A stretch of DNA of 64,000 nucleotides. It comes from an uncultured Muribaculaceae bacterium. GTDB lineage: Bacteria > Bacteroidota > Bacteroidia > Bacteroidales > Muribaculaceae. Location: assembly GCA_947176745.1 (NCBI GenBank), contig CAMWRV010000005.1, positions 1-64,000 of the forward strand. Direction: 5' to 3'. Position 1 is the first letter of the stretch. Each line of letters opens with the position of its first letter. Of the stretch, positions 43,170-52,596 are shown piece by piece. A program made the position numbers and the translations under genes. The notes below the pieces were generated by a model. That model was not told the origin of the DNA. It made no database searches and saw nothing but the letters and a program-made list of their open reading frames with translations.

Positions 43170-44807
43170 ATGGCTACAAAACCTTTTCACTACCAGGAAA
43201 TGTTCCCTCTGGGACCGGACACGACCGAGTATCAGCTCATTACAAAAGACTATGTGAAGGTCGAGAACTGGAACGGCCACGAGATGCTCGTGGTGGATCC
43301 CGAGGCTCTCACTGTCATAGCAAATGTCGCATCGCACAACTGCTCTTTCATGCTCCGCCGCGAGCACAATGAAATGGTGGCTAAAATCCTGCATGATCCC
43401 GAGGCGTCGGAAAACGACCGTTATGTCGCGCTGACAATGCTCCGCAACGCTGAGGTCGCCGCAAAGGGCGTTCTTCCTTTCTGTCAGGATACCGGCACGT
43501 CGATCTGCGCCGCCTACAAAGGCCAGCAGGTATGGACCGGATGCGATGACGAGGAGAAGATCTCGCACGGCGTCTACAAGACTTACACGGAAAACAATCT
43601 GCGCTATTCGCAGAACGCTCCCCTCAACATGTATGACGAGGTCAACACCGGATGCAACCTCCCGGCGCAGATCGAGATCCATGCCACCGAGGGCGACGAA
43701 TACAAGTTCCTTTTCGTGGCCAAAGGGGGCGGCTCGGCCAACAAGACCTATCTCTATCAGGAGACAAAGGCCATCCTCAACAAAAAGACTCTCGTGCCTT
43801 TCCTCATCGAGAAGATGAAGACTCTCGGCACTGCGGCATGCCCTCCCTATCACATCGCGTTTGTCATAGGCGGCACATCGGCCGAGGCAAACCTCGCTGC
43901 TGTAAAGAAGGCTTCAGTGAAATATTACGACAATCTTCCCACCGAGGGCAACGAGTACGGTCACGCTTTCCGCGACGTAGAGCTTGAGAAGGAACTTCTC
44001 GAGGCCGCGCAGTGCATCGGTCTCGGTGCGCAGTTCGGCGGCAAGTATTTCGCCCACGACATCCGCGTGATCCGCATGCCCCGCCACGGCGCCTCCTGCC
44101 CCGTCGGAATGGGCGTGAGCTGTTCGGCCGACCGCAATGTCAAGGCCAAGATCAACCGCGACGGTCTCTGGATCGAGAAACTCGACGAGTTTCCCGGCGA
44201 GCTTATCCCGGCCGAGATGCGCAATGCCGGCGAGGGAGAGGTGGTCAAGGTCGATCTCAACCGGCCTATGAAGGAGATTCTTGAGCAGCTCGACAAGTAT
44301 CCCGTCTCCACGCGTCTGTCGCTCAACGGCACGATCATCGTGGGTCGCGATATAGCGCATGCCAAGATCAAGGAGCGTCTTGACGCCGGCGAACCGATGC
44401 CGCAGTATCTCAAGGATCATCCTATATATTATGCAGGTCCGGCCAAGAAACCGGAGGGTATGCCTTCCGGTTCGTTCGGCCCCACCACTGCAGGCCGCAT
44501 GGACTCTTATGTCGACCAGTTCCAGGCTGCTGGCGGATCGATGGTGATGATCGCGAAAGGCAACCGCTCGCAGCAGGTGACCGACGCATGTCAGAAGCAT
44601 GGTGGTTTCTATCTCGGCTCGATCGGCGGCCCGGCTGCTATCCTCGCTCAGAATTCAATCAAGAATGTGGAACTTCTCGAATATCCCGAACTCGGCATGG
44701 AAGCCATCTGGAAGATCGAAGTCGAGAATTTCCCGGCATTCATTCTTGTCGACAACAAGGGCAACGACTTCTTCAAGCAGCTCAAGCCCCGCTGCCCGAT
44801 GAAGTGA
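43170..44807 (+). CDS. Class I (iron-sulfur) fumarate hydratase
   Basis: A 545-residue oxygen-sensitive fumarase that interconverts fumarate and malate, used in Bacteroidota mainly in the reductive branch leading to succinate. Cluster-ligand cysteines are expected in [17 protein letters not shown] and GTAACPPYH, and the conserved [22 protein letters not shown] follows. N-terminal alpha and C-terminal beta domains are fused, as in E. coli FumA/FumB. I set the start at the ATG at 43170, because the in-frame extension to 43050 would run through the promoter. Confidence 0.95.
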   Translation: MATKPFHYQEMFPLGPDTTEYQLITKDYVKVENWNGHEMLVVDPEALTVIANVASHNCSFMLRREHNEMVAKILHDPEASENDRYVALTMLRNAEVAAKGVLPFCQDTGTSICAAYKGQQVWTGCDDEEKISHGVYKTYTENNLRYSQNAPLNMYDEVNTGCNLPAQIEIHATEGDEYKFLFVAKGGGSANKTYLYQETKAILNKKTLVPFLIEKMKTLGTAACPPYHIAFVIGGTSAEANLAAVKKASVKYYDNLPTEGNEYGHAFRDVELEKELLEAAQCIGLGAQFGGKYFAHDIRVIRMPRHGASCPVGMGVSCSADRNVKAKINRDGLWIEKLDEFPGELIPAEMRNAGEGEVVKVDLNRPMKEILEQLDKYPVSTRLSLNGTIIVGRDIAHAKIKERLDAGEPMPQYLKDHPIYYAGPAKKPEGMPSGSFGPTTAGRMDSYVDQFQAAGGSMVMIAKGNRSQQVTDACQKHGGFYLGSIGGPAAILAQNSIKNVELLEYPELGMEAIWKIEVENFPAFILVDNKGNDFFKQLKPRCPMK

Positions 44808-44820
44808 ATTGCGACATCGC

Positions 44821-44874
44821 ACTGATAAAAAAGAGACGCACGGCTTTTGTGCCGTGCGTCTCTTTTTTATCAGT
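44821..44874. terminator. Bidirectional terminator between fumarase and nhaA
   Basis: A perfect 24-base inverted repeat (44821-44844 and 44851-44874) with a six-base loop TTTTGT. A-rich and T-rich flanks serve both convergent genes. Confidence 0.92.
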
Positions 44875-44881
44875 GTCCGGG

Positions 44882-46246
44882 TTACTCCGGATTCTCCTGT
44901 TCGGCGGGTTCTTTAGGCAGGGTAAGGTGCATGAGCGCCCAGCCCAGTATGCCCGCCAGCAGCGAGGCTACGAGTATTCCCAGCTTGGAGTCGTTGAGAA
45001 GCTGCGAAAGCACGGCGTCGCCGGTCCCGAACGATAGGTTGGCGATGAAGAGGGAGACTGTGAAGCCTATGCCTCCGAGCATCGACACCGAGGCGAGTCG
45101 CGCCCAGTTGCCCCCCTCGGGCATAGGGGCAAGCCTGAGAATTATCGTGAGCCATGAAAAAATGAAGATGCCGAGAAATTTACCTGCTACAAGTGCGGTT
45201 ATGATAGCCGGCGCTATGCCGTGGAAGAGTTGCGAGATCTCCATGTCGCCGAAAAATATGCCGGCGTTGGCAAAGGCGAAGAGCGGCACGATTATGTAGT
45301 TGACGAGCGGGTGGAGCGTGTCTTCCATATCCTGAAGAGGTGAGATCACTTTGTCGGAAGCTGACTCGATCTCTTTCAGCCAGTTCATCTGGTCTTTGTC
45401 GAGTATGGTCCGGCTGTTGAGCGACTCGTCGTCATCGTGCGAGAAGTATCCGATGTTCTTCCTGATTGTCTTTATATAGTTCTTGGGTGCGAACACGGGT
45501 TTGGCGGGTATGGTGAACGCGACGATCACGCCGGCGATGGTCGGATGTATGCCGGCGTTGAGGAAGAAGAACCATACGAAAGTGCCGAAAAATGCGTAGA
45601 ACATTTTCGACTGTACGCCCGCGTATCCTCCGGCGATCAGGACAGCGATGCAGCCGGCGGCCCAGAGAAGCAGCGTATAGTCGATCGATGTGCTGTAGAA
45701 GAGGGCGATCACAAGTATGCCGCCTATGTCGTCGACTACGGCCAGTGTCGTCAGAAAGACCTTCAGACCGATAGGCACGCGGTTTCCGAGCATGGCCAGC
45801 ACTCCGAGTGAGAACGCTATGTCGGTGGCCATTGGTATGGCCCATCCGTCGGCATAGGCTGTGCCTCGTGCCATGAAGATATAGATCAGCACCGGTACGG
45901 CCATGCCTCCGACAGCCGCCACGATCGGAAGCAGTGCGTTGCGGAACGACGAAAGCTCGCCGACAAGCACTTCGCGCTTTATCTCCAGTCCGACCGAGAA
46001 AAAGAAAAGTGCCATCAGCGCGTCGTTGATAAACGCCATGATGCTCATCGGCTCCCCGTGGTGGCTGAAGAGGTTGAACGAACCGACCTGCAGTGCCAGC
46101 TCGTGTGTCCATAGTGAATTGTAGAAATCTGTCAGAGAGGGTATGTTGACCACTATAAGGGCGAGCGCCGTAGCGAATATCAGCACATTTCCGCCATTGG
46201 CATAGTTCTTGATGGTCTTCCTCGCTGTGTAAAAAACTGAAGACAT
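44882..46246 (-). CDS. nhaA: Na+/H+ antiporter NhaA
   Basis: A 454-residue inner-membrane antiporter that exchanges internal sodium for external protons and supports pH and salt homeostasis. The ion-binding pair D172-D173 is in LAVVDDIGGI, and ATDIAFSLGVL carries the companion Asp at 142. About twelve transmembrane segments are present. It is longer than E. coli NhaA (388), mainly through a hydrophilic loop near 290-345 (HDDDESLNSR and following) before the last helices. It converges on the fumarase gene over a shared terminator. Confidence 0.96.
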   Translation of the reverse strand: MSSVFYTARKTIKNYANGGNVLIFATALALIVVNIPSLTDFYNSLWTHELALQVGSFNLFSHHGEPMSIMAFINDALMALFFFSVGLEIKREVLVGELSSFRNALLPIVAAVGGMAVPVLIYIFMARGTAYADGWAIPMATDIAFSLGVLAMLGNRVPIGLKVFLTTLAVVDDIGGILVIALFYSTSIDYTLLLWAAGCIAVLIAGGYAGVQSKMFYAFFGTFVWFFFLNAGIHPTIAGVIVAFTIPAKPVFAPKNYIKTIRKNIGYFSHDDDESLNSRTILDKDQMNWLKEIESASDKVISPLQDMEDTLHPLVNYIIVPLFAFANAGIFFGDMEISQLFHGIAPAIITALVAGKFLGIFIFSWLTIILRLAPMPEGGNWARLASVSMLGGIGFTVSLFIANLSFGTGDAVLSQLLNDSKLGILVASLLAGILGWALMHLTLPKEPAEQENPE

Positions 46247-46395
46247 GTTAAAAGATATATGGAGGATACGTCGTGACCATGCGCGAACCGGGTCGATATG
46301 ACTTCGATGCGCGCACTGCGGTCACGGCATATTCTCCGGTGACTAAATATTTGATTACCTGTAGATAGAGTTGTCTGTAGATGTTGTAGCCTGTA

Positions 46396-46433
46396 GTTTA
46401 TGCAGAGATCATGTGGTTTATGCAGAGATCATG
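46396..46433. repeat. Two-copy tandem repeat, 20-base period
   Basis: The 18-mer gtttatgcagagatcatg occurs at 46396-46413 and 46416-46433, just past the bcp stop on the minus strand. Three CTGTAG hexamers lie in the preceding 50 bases. The surrounding 206-base gap shows no other feature. Confidence 0.75.
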
Positions 46434-46452
46434 CTCTGCGGTGATCGTCTGA

Positions 46453-46950
46453 TCAGGCAGGGTTTGGATTGTAGCGGTTGTCGAGCAGCGCGAAGAGCTG
46501 TTCGGAAGCGGTCTTTGTCTTGACCTTGTCGATCCGGTCGGTCACAGTGCCGTCGTTGTCTGCCACGAATGTGGTGCGCACGATTCCCATGTAGGCGCGG
46601 CCGGCCATGACTTTCGGTTGCCACACTCCGGCGGTCTTGCACAACTCAAGGTCCGTGTCTGCCACAAGCGGAAAGGGCAGGCAGTGCTTGTCGGCGAATT
46701 TTCGGTGGCTCGCTTCAGAATCCTTGCTAACGCCGATCACCTGATAGCCCATCTCGAGAAATGTGGCATAGTTGTCGCGGAAGCTCTGGGCTTCAAGTGT
46801 GCATCCCGAAGTGTTGTCCTTGGGATAGAAATATATTATGAAGCGTTTGCCCGGAAAGTCGGAAAGACGCACCTCCTTGCCGTCGGCATCGTGTCCGAGC
46901 AGGTCAGGGAACTTGTCTCCGATTACCATCATTTTTATTCCAGTGTCCAT
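46453..46950 (-). CDS. bcp: Thioredoxin-dependent peroxiredoxin, BCP/PrxQ type
   Basis: A 165-residue cytosolic peroxidase that reduces hydrogen and organic peroxides. Peroxidatic C50 sits in PKDNTSGCTLEAQSFRDNY. In most BCP proteins the resolving Cys is five residues later; here that position is Gln (residue 55). C90 (ADKHCLPFP) and C104 (LELCKTAG) are alternative partners, as in the PrxQ subtype whose resolving Cys is about 35-40 residues away. An internal ATG (MMVIGDKFP) six residues in is another possible start. Confidence 0.92.
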   Translation of the reverse strand: MDTGIKMMVIGDKFPDLLGHDADGKEVRLSDFPGKRFIIYFYPKDNTSGCTLEAQSFRDNYATFLEMGYQVIGVSKDSEASHRKFADKHCLPFPLVADTDLELCKTAGVWQPKVMAGRAYMGIVRTTFVADNDGTVTDRIDKVKTKTASEQLFALLDNRYNPNPA

Positions 46951-47019
46951 AAGTAAATCTGATTATGTGGGAATGTATGTTTGTGTGCTCTGTGCCGTGG
47001 TGTGGCGCAGGCAAGGGAG

Positions 47020-47050
47020 AGGGGAAGAAAGATGCTCTCCCTCTTCCCCT
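47020..47050 (-). terminator. Possible terminator hairpin after lepA
   Basis: AGGGGAAGA (47020-47028) pairs exactly with TCTTCCCCT (47042-47050), about 40 bases beyond the lepA stop. There is no strong T-run, so the call is tentative. Confidence 0.4.
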
Positions 47051-47086
47051 TAATACGTTTTGATCGGTTATAATGTTCGGTTGGCG

Positions 47087-48874
47087 TCAGTCGAGTTTGA
47101 GCACGGCGAGGAATGCCTTCTGGGGCACTTCGACCGAGCCGATCTGCTTCATGCGCTTTTTGCCGGCTTTCTGCTTTTCGAGAAGCTTTCTCTTTCGCGA
47201 GATGTCTCCGCCGTAGCATTTGGCGGTCACATCCTTGCGTACAGCCTTGATTGTCTCGCGGGCTATGATCTTGGCCCCGATGGCGGCCTGGATGGCGATG
47301 TCGAACTGCTGGCGCGGAATGAGTTCCTTGAGTTTCTCGCACATGCGGCGTCCGAATCTCACAGAGTTGGCTTCGTGTGTGAGAGTGGAGAGGGCGTCGA
47401 CGCTTTCGCCGTTGAGCAGAATGTCGAGCTTGACGAGTTTCGACTCGCGGAAATCATGTATGTGGTAGTCGAAGCTGGCGTAGCCCTTTGATATGCTCTT
47501 CAGTTTGTCGTAGAAGTCGATCACGATCTCGCCCAGAGGCATGTCGAATGTCAGTTCCATACGGTTTCCCGATATGTACTCCTGCTTCACGAGTTCCCCG
47601 CGTTTGCCGAGGCAGAGGGTCATGATGGGCCCTATATAGTCTGCCTGTGTGATTATGGTGGCTCTGATATATGGCTCCTCGATGTAGTCTATGGCCGTGG
47701 CTTCGGGCAGACCGGAGGGATTGTGTACTTCTGTCTTGTTACCTTTCTTGTCGGTGACGATATAAGAAACGTTGGGCACCGTTGTTATGACGTCCATGTC
47801 GAACTCACGGCCGAGGCGTTCCTGCACGATCTCCATGTGGAGCAGACCGAGAAATCCGCATCGGAATCCGAATCCGAGAGCAGCCGATGACTCGGGCTGG
47901 AACGTCAGCGAGGCGTCGTTGAGCTGTAGTTTTTCAAGCGAGGCGCGGAGATTTTCGAAGTCTTCGGTCTCGATAGGGTAGACGCCGGCGAAGACCATCG
48001 GTTTGACTTCTTGAAAACCCTCGATTGCTTTCTCGCAGGGTCGGTTCACATGCGTGATCGTGTCGCCTACGCGGACCTCTTTCGAGGTCTTGATGCCCGA
48101 TATGATATATCCGACGTTGCCGGCCGAGAGTTCCTTGCGTGGCGACATGTCGAGCTTCAGCACTCCGACCTCGTCGGCGTGATACTCCTTGCCTGTCGAT
48201 ACGAATTTCACGAAATCATCCTTGCGGATTGTGCCGTTTAATATCTTGTAATAGGCTATGATGCCGCGGAACGGATTGAACACCGAGTCGAAGATCAGGG
48301 CCTGCAGCGGAGCCTCGGGGTCTCCTTTGGGAGCCGGCACTCGCTCCACGATGGCCCGCAGTATGTCATCGACGCCCATTCCGGTCTTGCCTGAGGCGCG
48401 GATCACTTCCGACGGATCGCAGCCGAGCAGGTCGACTATCTGGTCTTCGACCTCGTCGGGCTTCGCGCTGTCGAGGTCGCACTTGTTGAGTATGGGTATT
48501 ATCTCCAGATCATTCTCGATGGCCATGTAAAGGTTCGATATGGTCTGGGCCTGTATGCCCTGTGACGCGTCGACTATCAGCAGCGCTCCCTCGCATGCCG
48601 CGATGGAGCGTGACACCTCATAAGAGAAGTCCACGTGTCCCGGAGTGTCGATAAGGTTGAGCGTGTATTTTTCACCGTCGAGGTTATATTCCATCTGGAT
48701 GGCATGGCTCTTGATGGTTATGCCGCGTTCACGCTCCAGATCCATGTCGTCGAGGACCTGAGCCTCCATGTCTTTGGCATCTACGGTGTTTGTCCGCTCA
48801 AGCAGACGGTCGGCAAGGGTCGATTTGCCGTGGTCAATATGGGCTATGATGCAGAAATTGCGAATATTTTTCAT
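47087..48874 (-). CDS. lepA: Translation elongation factor 4 (LepA)
   Basis: A 595-residue GTPase that acts on ribosomes, implicated in back-translocation and ribosome assembly. It has the P-loop [10 protein letters not shown], the switch motif [13 protein letters not shown] as the guanine-specificity box, and the LepA-specific C-terminal domain. The length is that of the family. A promoter match lies directly upstream at 48897-48926, giving a very short leader of about 16 bases. Confidence 0.98.
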   Translation of the reverse strand: MKNIRNFCIIAHIDHGKSTLADRLLERTNTVDAKDMEAQVLDDMDLERERGITIKSHAIQMEYNLDGEKYTLNLIDTPGHVDFSYEVSRSIAACEGALLIVDASQGIQAQTISNLYMAIENDLEIIPILNKCDLDSAKPDEVEDQIVDLLGCDPSEVIRASGKTGMGVDDILRAIVERVPAPKGDPEAPLQALIFDSVFNPFRGIIAYYKILNGTIRKDDFVKFVSTGKEYHADEVGVLKLDMSPRKELSAGNVGYIISGIKTSKEVRVGDTITHVNRPCEKAIEGFQEVKPMVFAGVYPIETEDFENLRASLEKLQLNDASLTFQPESSAALGFGFRCGFLGLLHMEIVQERLGREFDMDVITTVPNVSYIVTDKKGNKTEVHNPSGLPEATAIDYIEEPYIRATIITQADYIGPIMTLCLGKRGELVKQEYISGNRMELTFDMPLGEIVIDFYDKLKSISKGYASFDYHIHDFRESKLVKLDILLNGESVDALSTLTHEANSVRFGRRMCEKLKELIPRQQFDIAIQAAIGAKIIARETIKAVRKDVTAKCYGGDISRKRKLLEKQKAGKKRMKQIGSVEVPQKAFLAVLKLD

Positions 48875-48896
48875 CTGGAAAGATTATTTCAGAATA

Positions 48897-48926
48897 CAAA
48901 ATTACAAAAAAATCCGCAATCCCGAA
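48897..48926 (-). promoter_or_regulatory. Candidate lepA promoter
   Basis: Minus-strand TAATTTTG (48897-48904), 18-base spacer, then TTCG (48923-48926) in place of TTTG. It lies between the lepA start and the end of the Fic gene. Confidence 0.6.
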
Positions 48927-48947
48927 ACTCGCGGCTCAGTTTAAATT

Positions 48948-49937
48948 TTAACACTTACTTAGTTTATATTGCACAATCCAATACCCGGTCTTGTTGCTTC
49001 CTTTTCGCTCTATCCATCCTGCGGCTTTCATATTGGAGATGATCTTCTTGACGCCATTGTCTGTTATGCCGACTTTCTCGGCAAGTTCAACGCGTGTGAG
49101 GCGTGGATTATCGGCGAGTAGTCTCAAAATGGATAGCTCGGATTTATTGGGTACTTTATTAGGTACTTTATTGGGTACTTCCTCTCTTATGTTCTTTTGG
49201 AGAGTCTTCAAAATTTCGTCAAGCATAAAGTCGATAAAGGGTCCGGATTGCCCCTCTGAGGTAGACACGGCAATAGCGTTGTAATATTCCTGTTGATTGG
49301 CATACACCATGTTCTCGACCGGAAGATGTTCAAAGAGCGGATTCAGACGTCCGAGAATAAGCGACTGCCACAGTCGCCCGGTACGTCCGTTTCCATCGGA
49401 GAACGGATGTATGAATTCAAATTCGTAGTGGAATACGCACGACCGAATCAGCAGGTGGTCCTTCGACTTTTTGAGCCAGGCGAAAAGGTCGCCCATAAGT
49501 TCGGGTACACGTTGTGGCGGCGGAGCGATGTGGACAAGACCGGTTTCGCCAAACACACCGACACCGTCATTGCGGTATCGTCCGGCATCGTCGGTAAGTG
49601 CCTCCATCATAATGCCGTGGGCTTTAAGCAAATCCTTTTCTGAGAATGGATTTAACTGAGAATAGAGGTCATAAACCCGGATAGCGTTTTTGACCTCTTG
49701 AATCTGACGGATAGGGGCAACTACTTGTTTGCCATTTATAATATCTCTTACTTCATCCTCGCTGAGAGTGTTGCCCTCGATAGCGAGTGATGAGTGAATA
49801 GTCTTAATGCGGTTGGCTTTGCGGAGCTTTAAGCCATGCTCGCCCTCCAGAGCGATATTATGTCGCTCCAAAAGTGCAGATATTTCAGCAATGCGATTGA
49901 TAGCTTCAGCCGATATGTTGAATGGAGGGGTTGCCAT
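48948..49937 (-). CDS. Fic-domain protein with C-terminal winged helix
   Basis: A 329-residue Fic protein, a family that usually transfers AMP from ATP to a target hydroxyl. The catalytic motif HPFSDGNGRTGR is complete at 177-188. The N-terminal SLAIEG (50-55) matches the inhibitory (S/T)xxxE(G/N) motif whose Glu blocks ATP, placing it in the auto-inhibited class II. A linker contains three VPNK repeats (254-265), and residues 266-325 form a winged-helix DNA-binding-like domain. Its DNA appears more AT-rich than its neighbours, a weak hint of acquisition. No partner gene is evident; the target is unknown. Confidence 0.93.
   Translation of the reverse strand: MATPPFNISAEAINRIAEISALLERHNIALEGEHGLKLRKANRIKTIHSSLAIEGNTLSEDEVRDIINGKQVVAPIRQIQEVKNAIRVYDLYSQLNPFSEKDLLKAHGIMMEALTDDAGRYRNDGVGVFGETGLVHIAPPPQRVPELMGDLFAWLKKSKDHLLIRSCVFHYEFEFIHPFSDGNGRTGRLWQSLILGRLNPLFEHLPVENMVYANQQEYYNAIAVSTSEGQSGPFIDFMLDEILKTLQKNIREEVPNKVPNKVPNKSELSILRLLADNPRLTRVELAEKVGITDNGVKKIISNMKAAGWIERKGSNKTGYWIVQYKLSKC
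49143..49178 (-). repeat. Three 12-base repeats inside the Fic gene
   Basis: Three consecutive near-identical 12-base units encode VPNK three times. A change of unit number would alter the linker length without shifting the frame. Confidence 0.8.
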
Positions 49938-50029
49938 AAGCCTATGCGTTTATTTCGATTTGACCGGATATGAGACGAGGAAGAAGTACACTCGTAATGT
50001 CATTTACCGATGGTGCTCAAAGTGATATG

Positions 50030-50037
50030 CAAATATA
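50030..50037 (-). promoter_or_regulatory. Candidate -7 element for the Fic gene
   Basis: Minus-strand TATATTTG about 95 bases before the Fic start codon fits TAnnTTTG. No convincing -33 element is seen. Confidence 0.4.
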
Positions 50038-50102
50038 CGAAAAAAATGCGGAAATGATACTGCGCTCTTATATTTTTGTGGCGGCTCAGATCGCCCCTTG
50101 AA

Positions 50103-50747
50103 TCACTGTTTGACGCGGGTCAGCGGTATGGGCGGGATCTTCCCGGGAGGCAGCATCGCGTTGATCAGTATGACTGCCGTTATGCCGGCCCGGTTGCCGG
50201 GCCGGAGCATGTCGGGCGTGATGTCGGCTTCGATAGCACTCCCTTCTTCTATGAGATGTTGCCTCATTACTCCGCGGAGAAGTGGCTCGGCGGGGGTGAG
50301 CCATCTGTCGCCGCAGACACACAGTATGTTGGAGAATGAGGTGTCTGTCACCAGCCCGTTTCTTATGATGAGTATCTCGTCGGCCTCTCCTTTCCGAGAG
50401 GCGAGTGCCTCAAGGCTTCGCCGGTCAGAGAGTTTCAGGTGGTAGTCGGCGGAATCGTCGGTCACTGTTCTCAGGGAGCGGATCGTGCGTGGAGTGTAGC
50501 GGGTGAATCCTATCGAGACTATATCGGTTGAATATACGACCCGGCACTTCACCTCCCCATTCATTAGATCAGACGGCACATCTCTTTCTGTCAGTCTAAG
50601 TGCAGGGGGAGGGGTGCCATACAGTTCGAGGCATGAACGCCGCATCCGGTCGATATGGAGAGGAAGATGCCGGAACGTCCCGTCGGTGACTCTGATAGTC
50701 TCGACCAGACTCACACTGCGTGGGCAATCATTTTTTATAGCATCCAT
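50103..50747 (-). CDS. pabC: Aminotransferase class IV, probable 4-amino-4-deoxychorismate lyase
   Basis: A 214-residue PLP enzyme. The Schiff-base lysine is probably K105 in YHLKLSDRR, and the phosphate- and cofactor-binding EADEILIIRNGLVTDTSFSN follows. The fold-type IV N-terminus includes HLPLHIDRM. The gene starts 3 bases after pabB stops, so the likely job is to release pyruvate from aminodeoxychorismate to give p-aminobenzoate for folate. At 214 residues it is shorter than E. coli PabC (269). Branched-chain or D-amino-acid transaminase activity is less likely given the context. Confidence 0.85.
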   Translation of the reverse strand: MDAIKNDCPRSVSLVETIRVTDGTFRHLPLHIDRMRRSCLELYGTPPPALRLTERDVPSDLMNGEVKCRVVYSTDIVSIGFTRYTPRTIRSLRTVTDDSADYHLKLSDRRSLEALASRKGEADEILIIRNGLVTDTSFSNILCVCGDRWLTPAEPLLRGVMRQHLIEEGSAIEADITPDMLRPGNRAGITAVILINAMLPPGKIPPIPLTRVKQ

Positions 50748-50750
50748 ATG

Positions 50751-51761
50751 TCAGTCTCCGTTGCCCGGATATTTGTTTCTGTCTTCTGTCAGATACACTT
50801 TCGCCATCAGTTCCGCGTATTCCTCATCTTCGTTACTGTTGACGGTTATTCCGCCGCCGCTGTGAAAGCAGATGCTTCCGTCAGCCTGTTTCTGAAGACA
50901 CCTTATCATGACGGCTGTCTGCATCACATGCCCGTCGAAATAGCCGAACACGCCGGTATACCAGCCGCGGGGAGTTCTCTCGGCGCGGGCGATCAGTCTC
51001 ATGGTCGATGGCTTGGGCGCGCCTGTTATGCTTCCTGCCGGAAGCAGAGGCAGGATTATGTCGCCGAAGAGTCCTGTCTTTTCTTCGGGGATCATGCCGC
51101 TTATCTCCGAACTTGTCTGTAGAATCCTTCCTCGCGACGTTTCTATTTCCTCGACATAGCGGAATCTGTCGACTCTGACATCTTCTGCTACGGAATTGAG
51201 GTCGTTGCGCATGAGATCGACGATGGTGTGGTGCTCGCATAGTTCCTTGTAGTCGCCAAGCAGTCTTTCCTCTGCGTCAGGACATGATGCGTCGGCGGTG
51301 CCTTTCATCGGGAATGTCGAGATCCGTCTCTCCTCTATCCTGACAAACGGCTCGGGAGAGAAGCATACGAACTCATCTTCTATAAGCAACCGGAACGGCG
51401 CTGCCGACGAAAGAAAAAGTTCTTTCAACGAGCAGCCGCACTCGACCCCCGTGGCGGCCGTAAGGTTGGCAAGAAAGGAGTCTCCCCGTCGGAGTCCATC
51501 CATAATTATGCCGAACATCACGGAATATGCCTCCCGCTCCACAGCTCCGGTAATTTTCATGACACGGTCTGTTCGTTTCGGGGCAGTGTCAACGGCATTT
51601 CCGGCATTTCCGATCTGCCATAGTACCTCTGTCTGCATCGAGGGATTTTCAATAATGAAACACTTGTCGAGTTCATAAGACGCGCACCAGAGAAACGGAG
51701 TTCTCTCGCGCCCGAGACGGTTCATAGCCTCGCGAAGAGCTGCACTGTCGATATAGTTCAT
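50751..51761 (-). CDS. pabB: Aminodeoxychorismate synthase component I
   Basis: A 336-residue chorismate-using enzyme that makes 4-amino-4-deoxychorismate with ammonia from the glutaminase PabA. The conserved lysine is in FPMKGTADAS. MRNDL, PAGSITGAPK and the C-terminal HSGGGITVNSNEDEE complete the active site. The N-terminal portion is much reduced compared with E. coli PabB (453). It is immediately followed by pabC and is divergent from pabA, so the three genes form one functional group. Confidence 0.93.
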   Translation of the reverse strand: MNYIDSAALREAMNRLGRERTPFLWCASYELDKCFIIENPSMQTEVLWQIGNAGNAVDTAPKRTDRVMKITGAVEREAYSVMFGIIMDGLRRGDSFLANLTAATGVECGCSLKELFLSSAAPFRLLIEDEFVCFSPEPFVRIEERRISTFPMKGTADASCPDAEERLLGDYKELCEHHTIVDLMRNDLNSVAEDVRVDRFRYVEEIETSRGRILQTSSEISGMIPEEKTGLFGDIILPLLPAGSITGAPKPSTMRLIARAERTPRGWYTGVFGYFDGHVMQTAVMIRCLQKQADGSICFHSGGGITVNSNEDEEYAELMAKVYLTEDRNKYPGNGD

Positions 51762-51810
51762 GACGCGAATTTACTAAATTTAAGCAAGACTGCCAATACC
51801 GACTGTGGCT

Positions 51811-51831
51811 ATGTCAAACCTATGTCAAACC
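51811..51831. repeat. Short tandem duplication between pabB and pabA
   Basis: The 10-mer atgtcaaacc occurs at 51811-51820 and again at 51822-51831 in the divergent regulatory gap. Confidence 0.7.
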
Positions 51832-51853
51832 ACGTCAATCCGGAAAAATTGAG

Positions 51854-51861
51854 TAAATTTG
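51854..51861 (+). promoter_or_regulatory. Candidate -7 element for pabA
   Basis: TAAATTTG matches the consensus and lies 30 bases before the ATG at 51891. The -33 region is not obvious. Confidence 0.5.
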
Positions 51862-51890
51862 CATCCGATTCTATTTACAACATTTCTGCC

Positions 51891-52499
51891 ATGCGAGTAT
51901 TGGTGATCGACAATCACGATTCTTTCGTTTACAATATAGTCGGATTGCTTCGGAATATCCGACGGAGTCCTGAGTTTCACGATCTTGAGTGGAGAGTGGC
52001 GCTCAATGATAAGGTAGGCTTAAGCGATGTCGCGGCTTACGATGCGGTCATTCTGTCGCCGGGTCCCGGCATTCCGTCGGAAGCCGGAGCGATGATGGAA
52101 ATTCTTGACAGATATGTCGGCGTGAAGCCTTTTTTTGGAGTGTGTCTCGGCTTTCAGGCCATAGCCGAGCGATTCGGCGCGCGTCTGGTCTGTCTTCCGT
52201 CGCCTCGCCATGGACACTTGTCGCGTCTGTGCCGCATTGATCCCCACGATCCTGTGGTCGGATCTCTCGCGGAGACCGGAGCATATGTCGGCCGATACCA
52301 TTCATGGGTTGTCGATCCGCAATCGCTCCCTTCATGCCTTGTCGCCACTTCTTATGATGAGGATGGAAACCTGATGTCTTTGCGCCATAGGGATTACCCT
52401 GTGTCCGGCACACAGTTTCATCCCGAAAGCTTCATGTCTGACTGCGGAGAGCGCCTTCTTTCATCATTTCTTGAGAAATATGTGATGAAAAAACAATAG
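51891..52499 (+). CDS. pabA: Class I glutamine amidotransferase, PabA/TrpG type
   Basis: A 202-residue glutaminase that feeds ammonia to the PabB synthase. The nucleophile C85 is in FFGVCLGFQA, the catalytic pair H177 and E179 in FHPES, and the oxyanion motif in SPGPG (56-60). I set the start at the ATG at 51891, where MRVLVIDNHDSFVYN matches the family start; the upstream extension runs through the promoter. Being next to pabB favours a p-aminobenzoate role over anthranilate, though these subunits can be shared. Confidence 0.92.
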   Translation: MRVLVIDNHDSFVYNIVGLLRNIRRSPEFHDLEWRVALNDKVGLSDVAAYDAVILSPGPGIPSEAGAMMEILDRYVGVKPFFGVCLGFQAIAERFGARLVCLPSPRHGHLSRLCRIDPHDPVVGSLAETGAYVGRYHSWVVDPQSLPSCLVATSYDEDGNLMSLRHRDYPVSGTQFHPESFMSDCGERLLSSFLEKYVMKKQ

Positions 52500-52539
52500 T
52501 CTCAGCTCCGTGGTGTCCGGAGTGGGTATTGATAATGCA

Positions 52540-52573
52540 GACAGGCCGGCGAACGGAAATTCGCCGGCCTGTC
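52540..52573. terminator. Hairpin between pabA and the convergent secreted-protein gene
   Basis: A 14-base perfect stem (52540-52553 with 52560-52573) with a six-base loop. There is no T-run, but its position between two convergent stops supports a role in termination. Confidence 0.65.
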
Positions 52574-52596
52574 GGTTGATTTGCAGTGGGGGGCTG

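Noticed and set aside
45432..46112. A 226-codon frame on the same strand as nhaA in another phase
   Set aside because: It is rich in Arg and His as expected from an out-of-phase reading of a GC-rich gene; NhaA covers the region in full.
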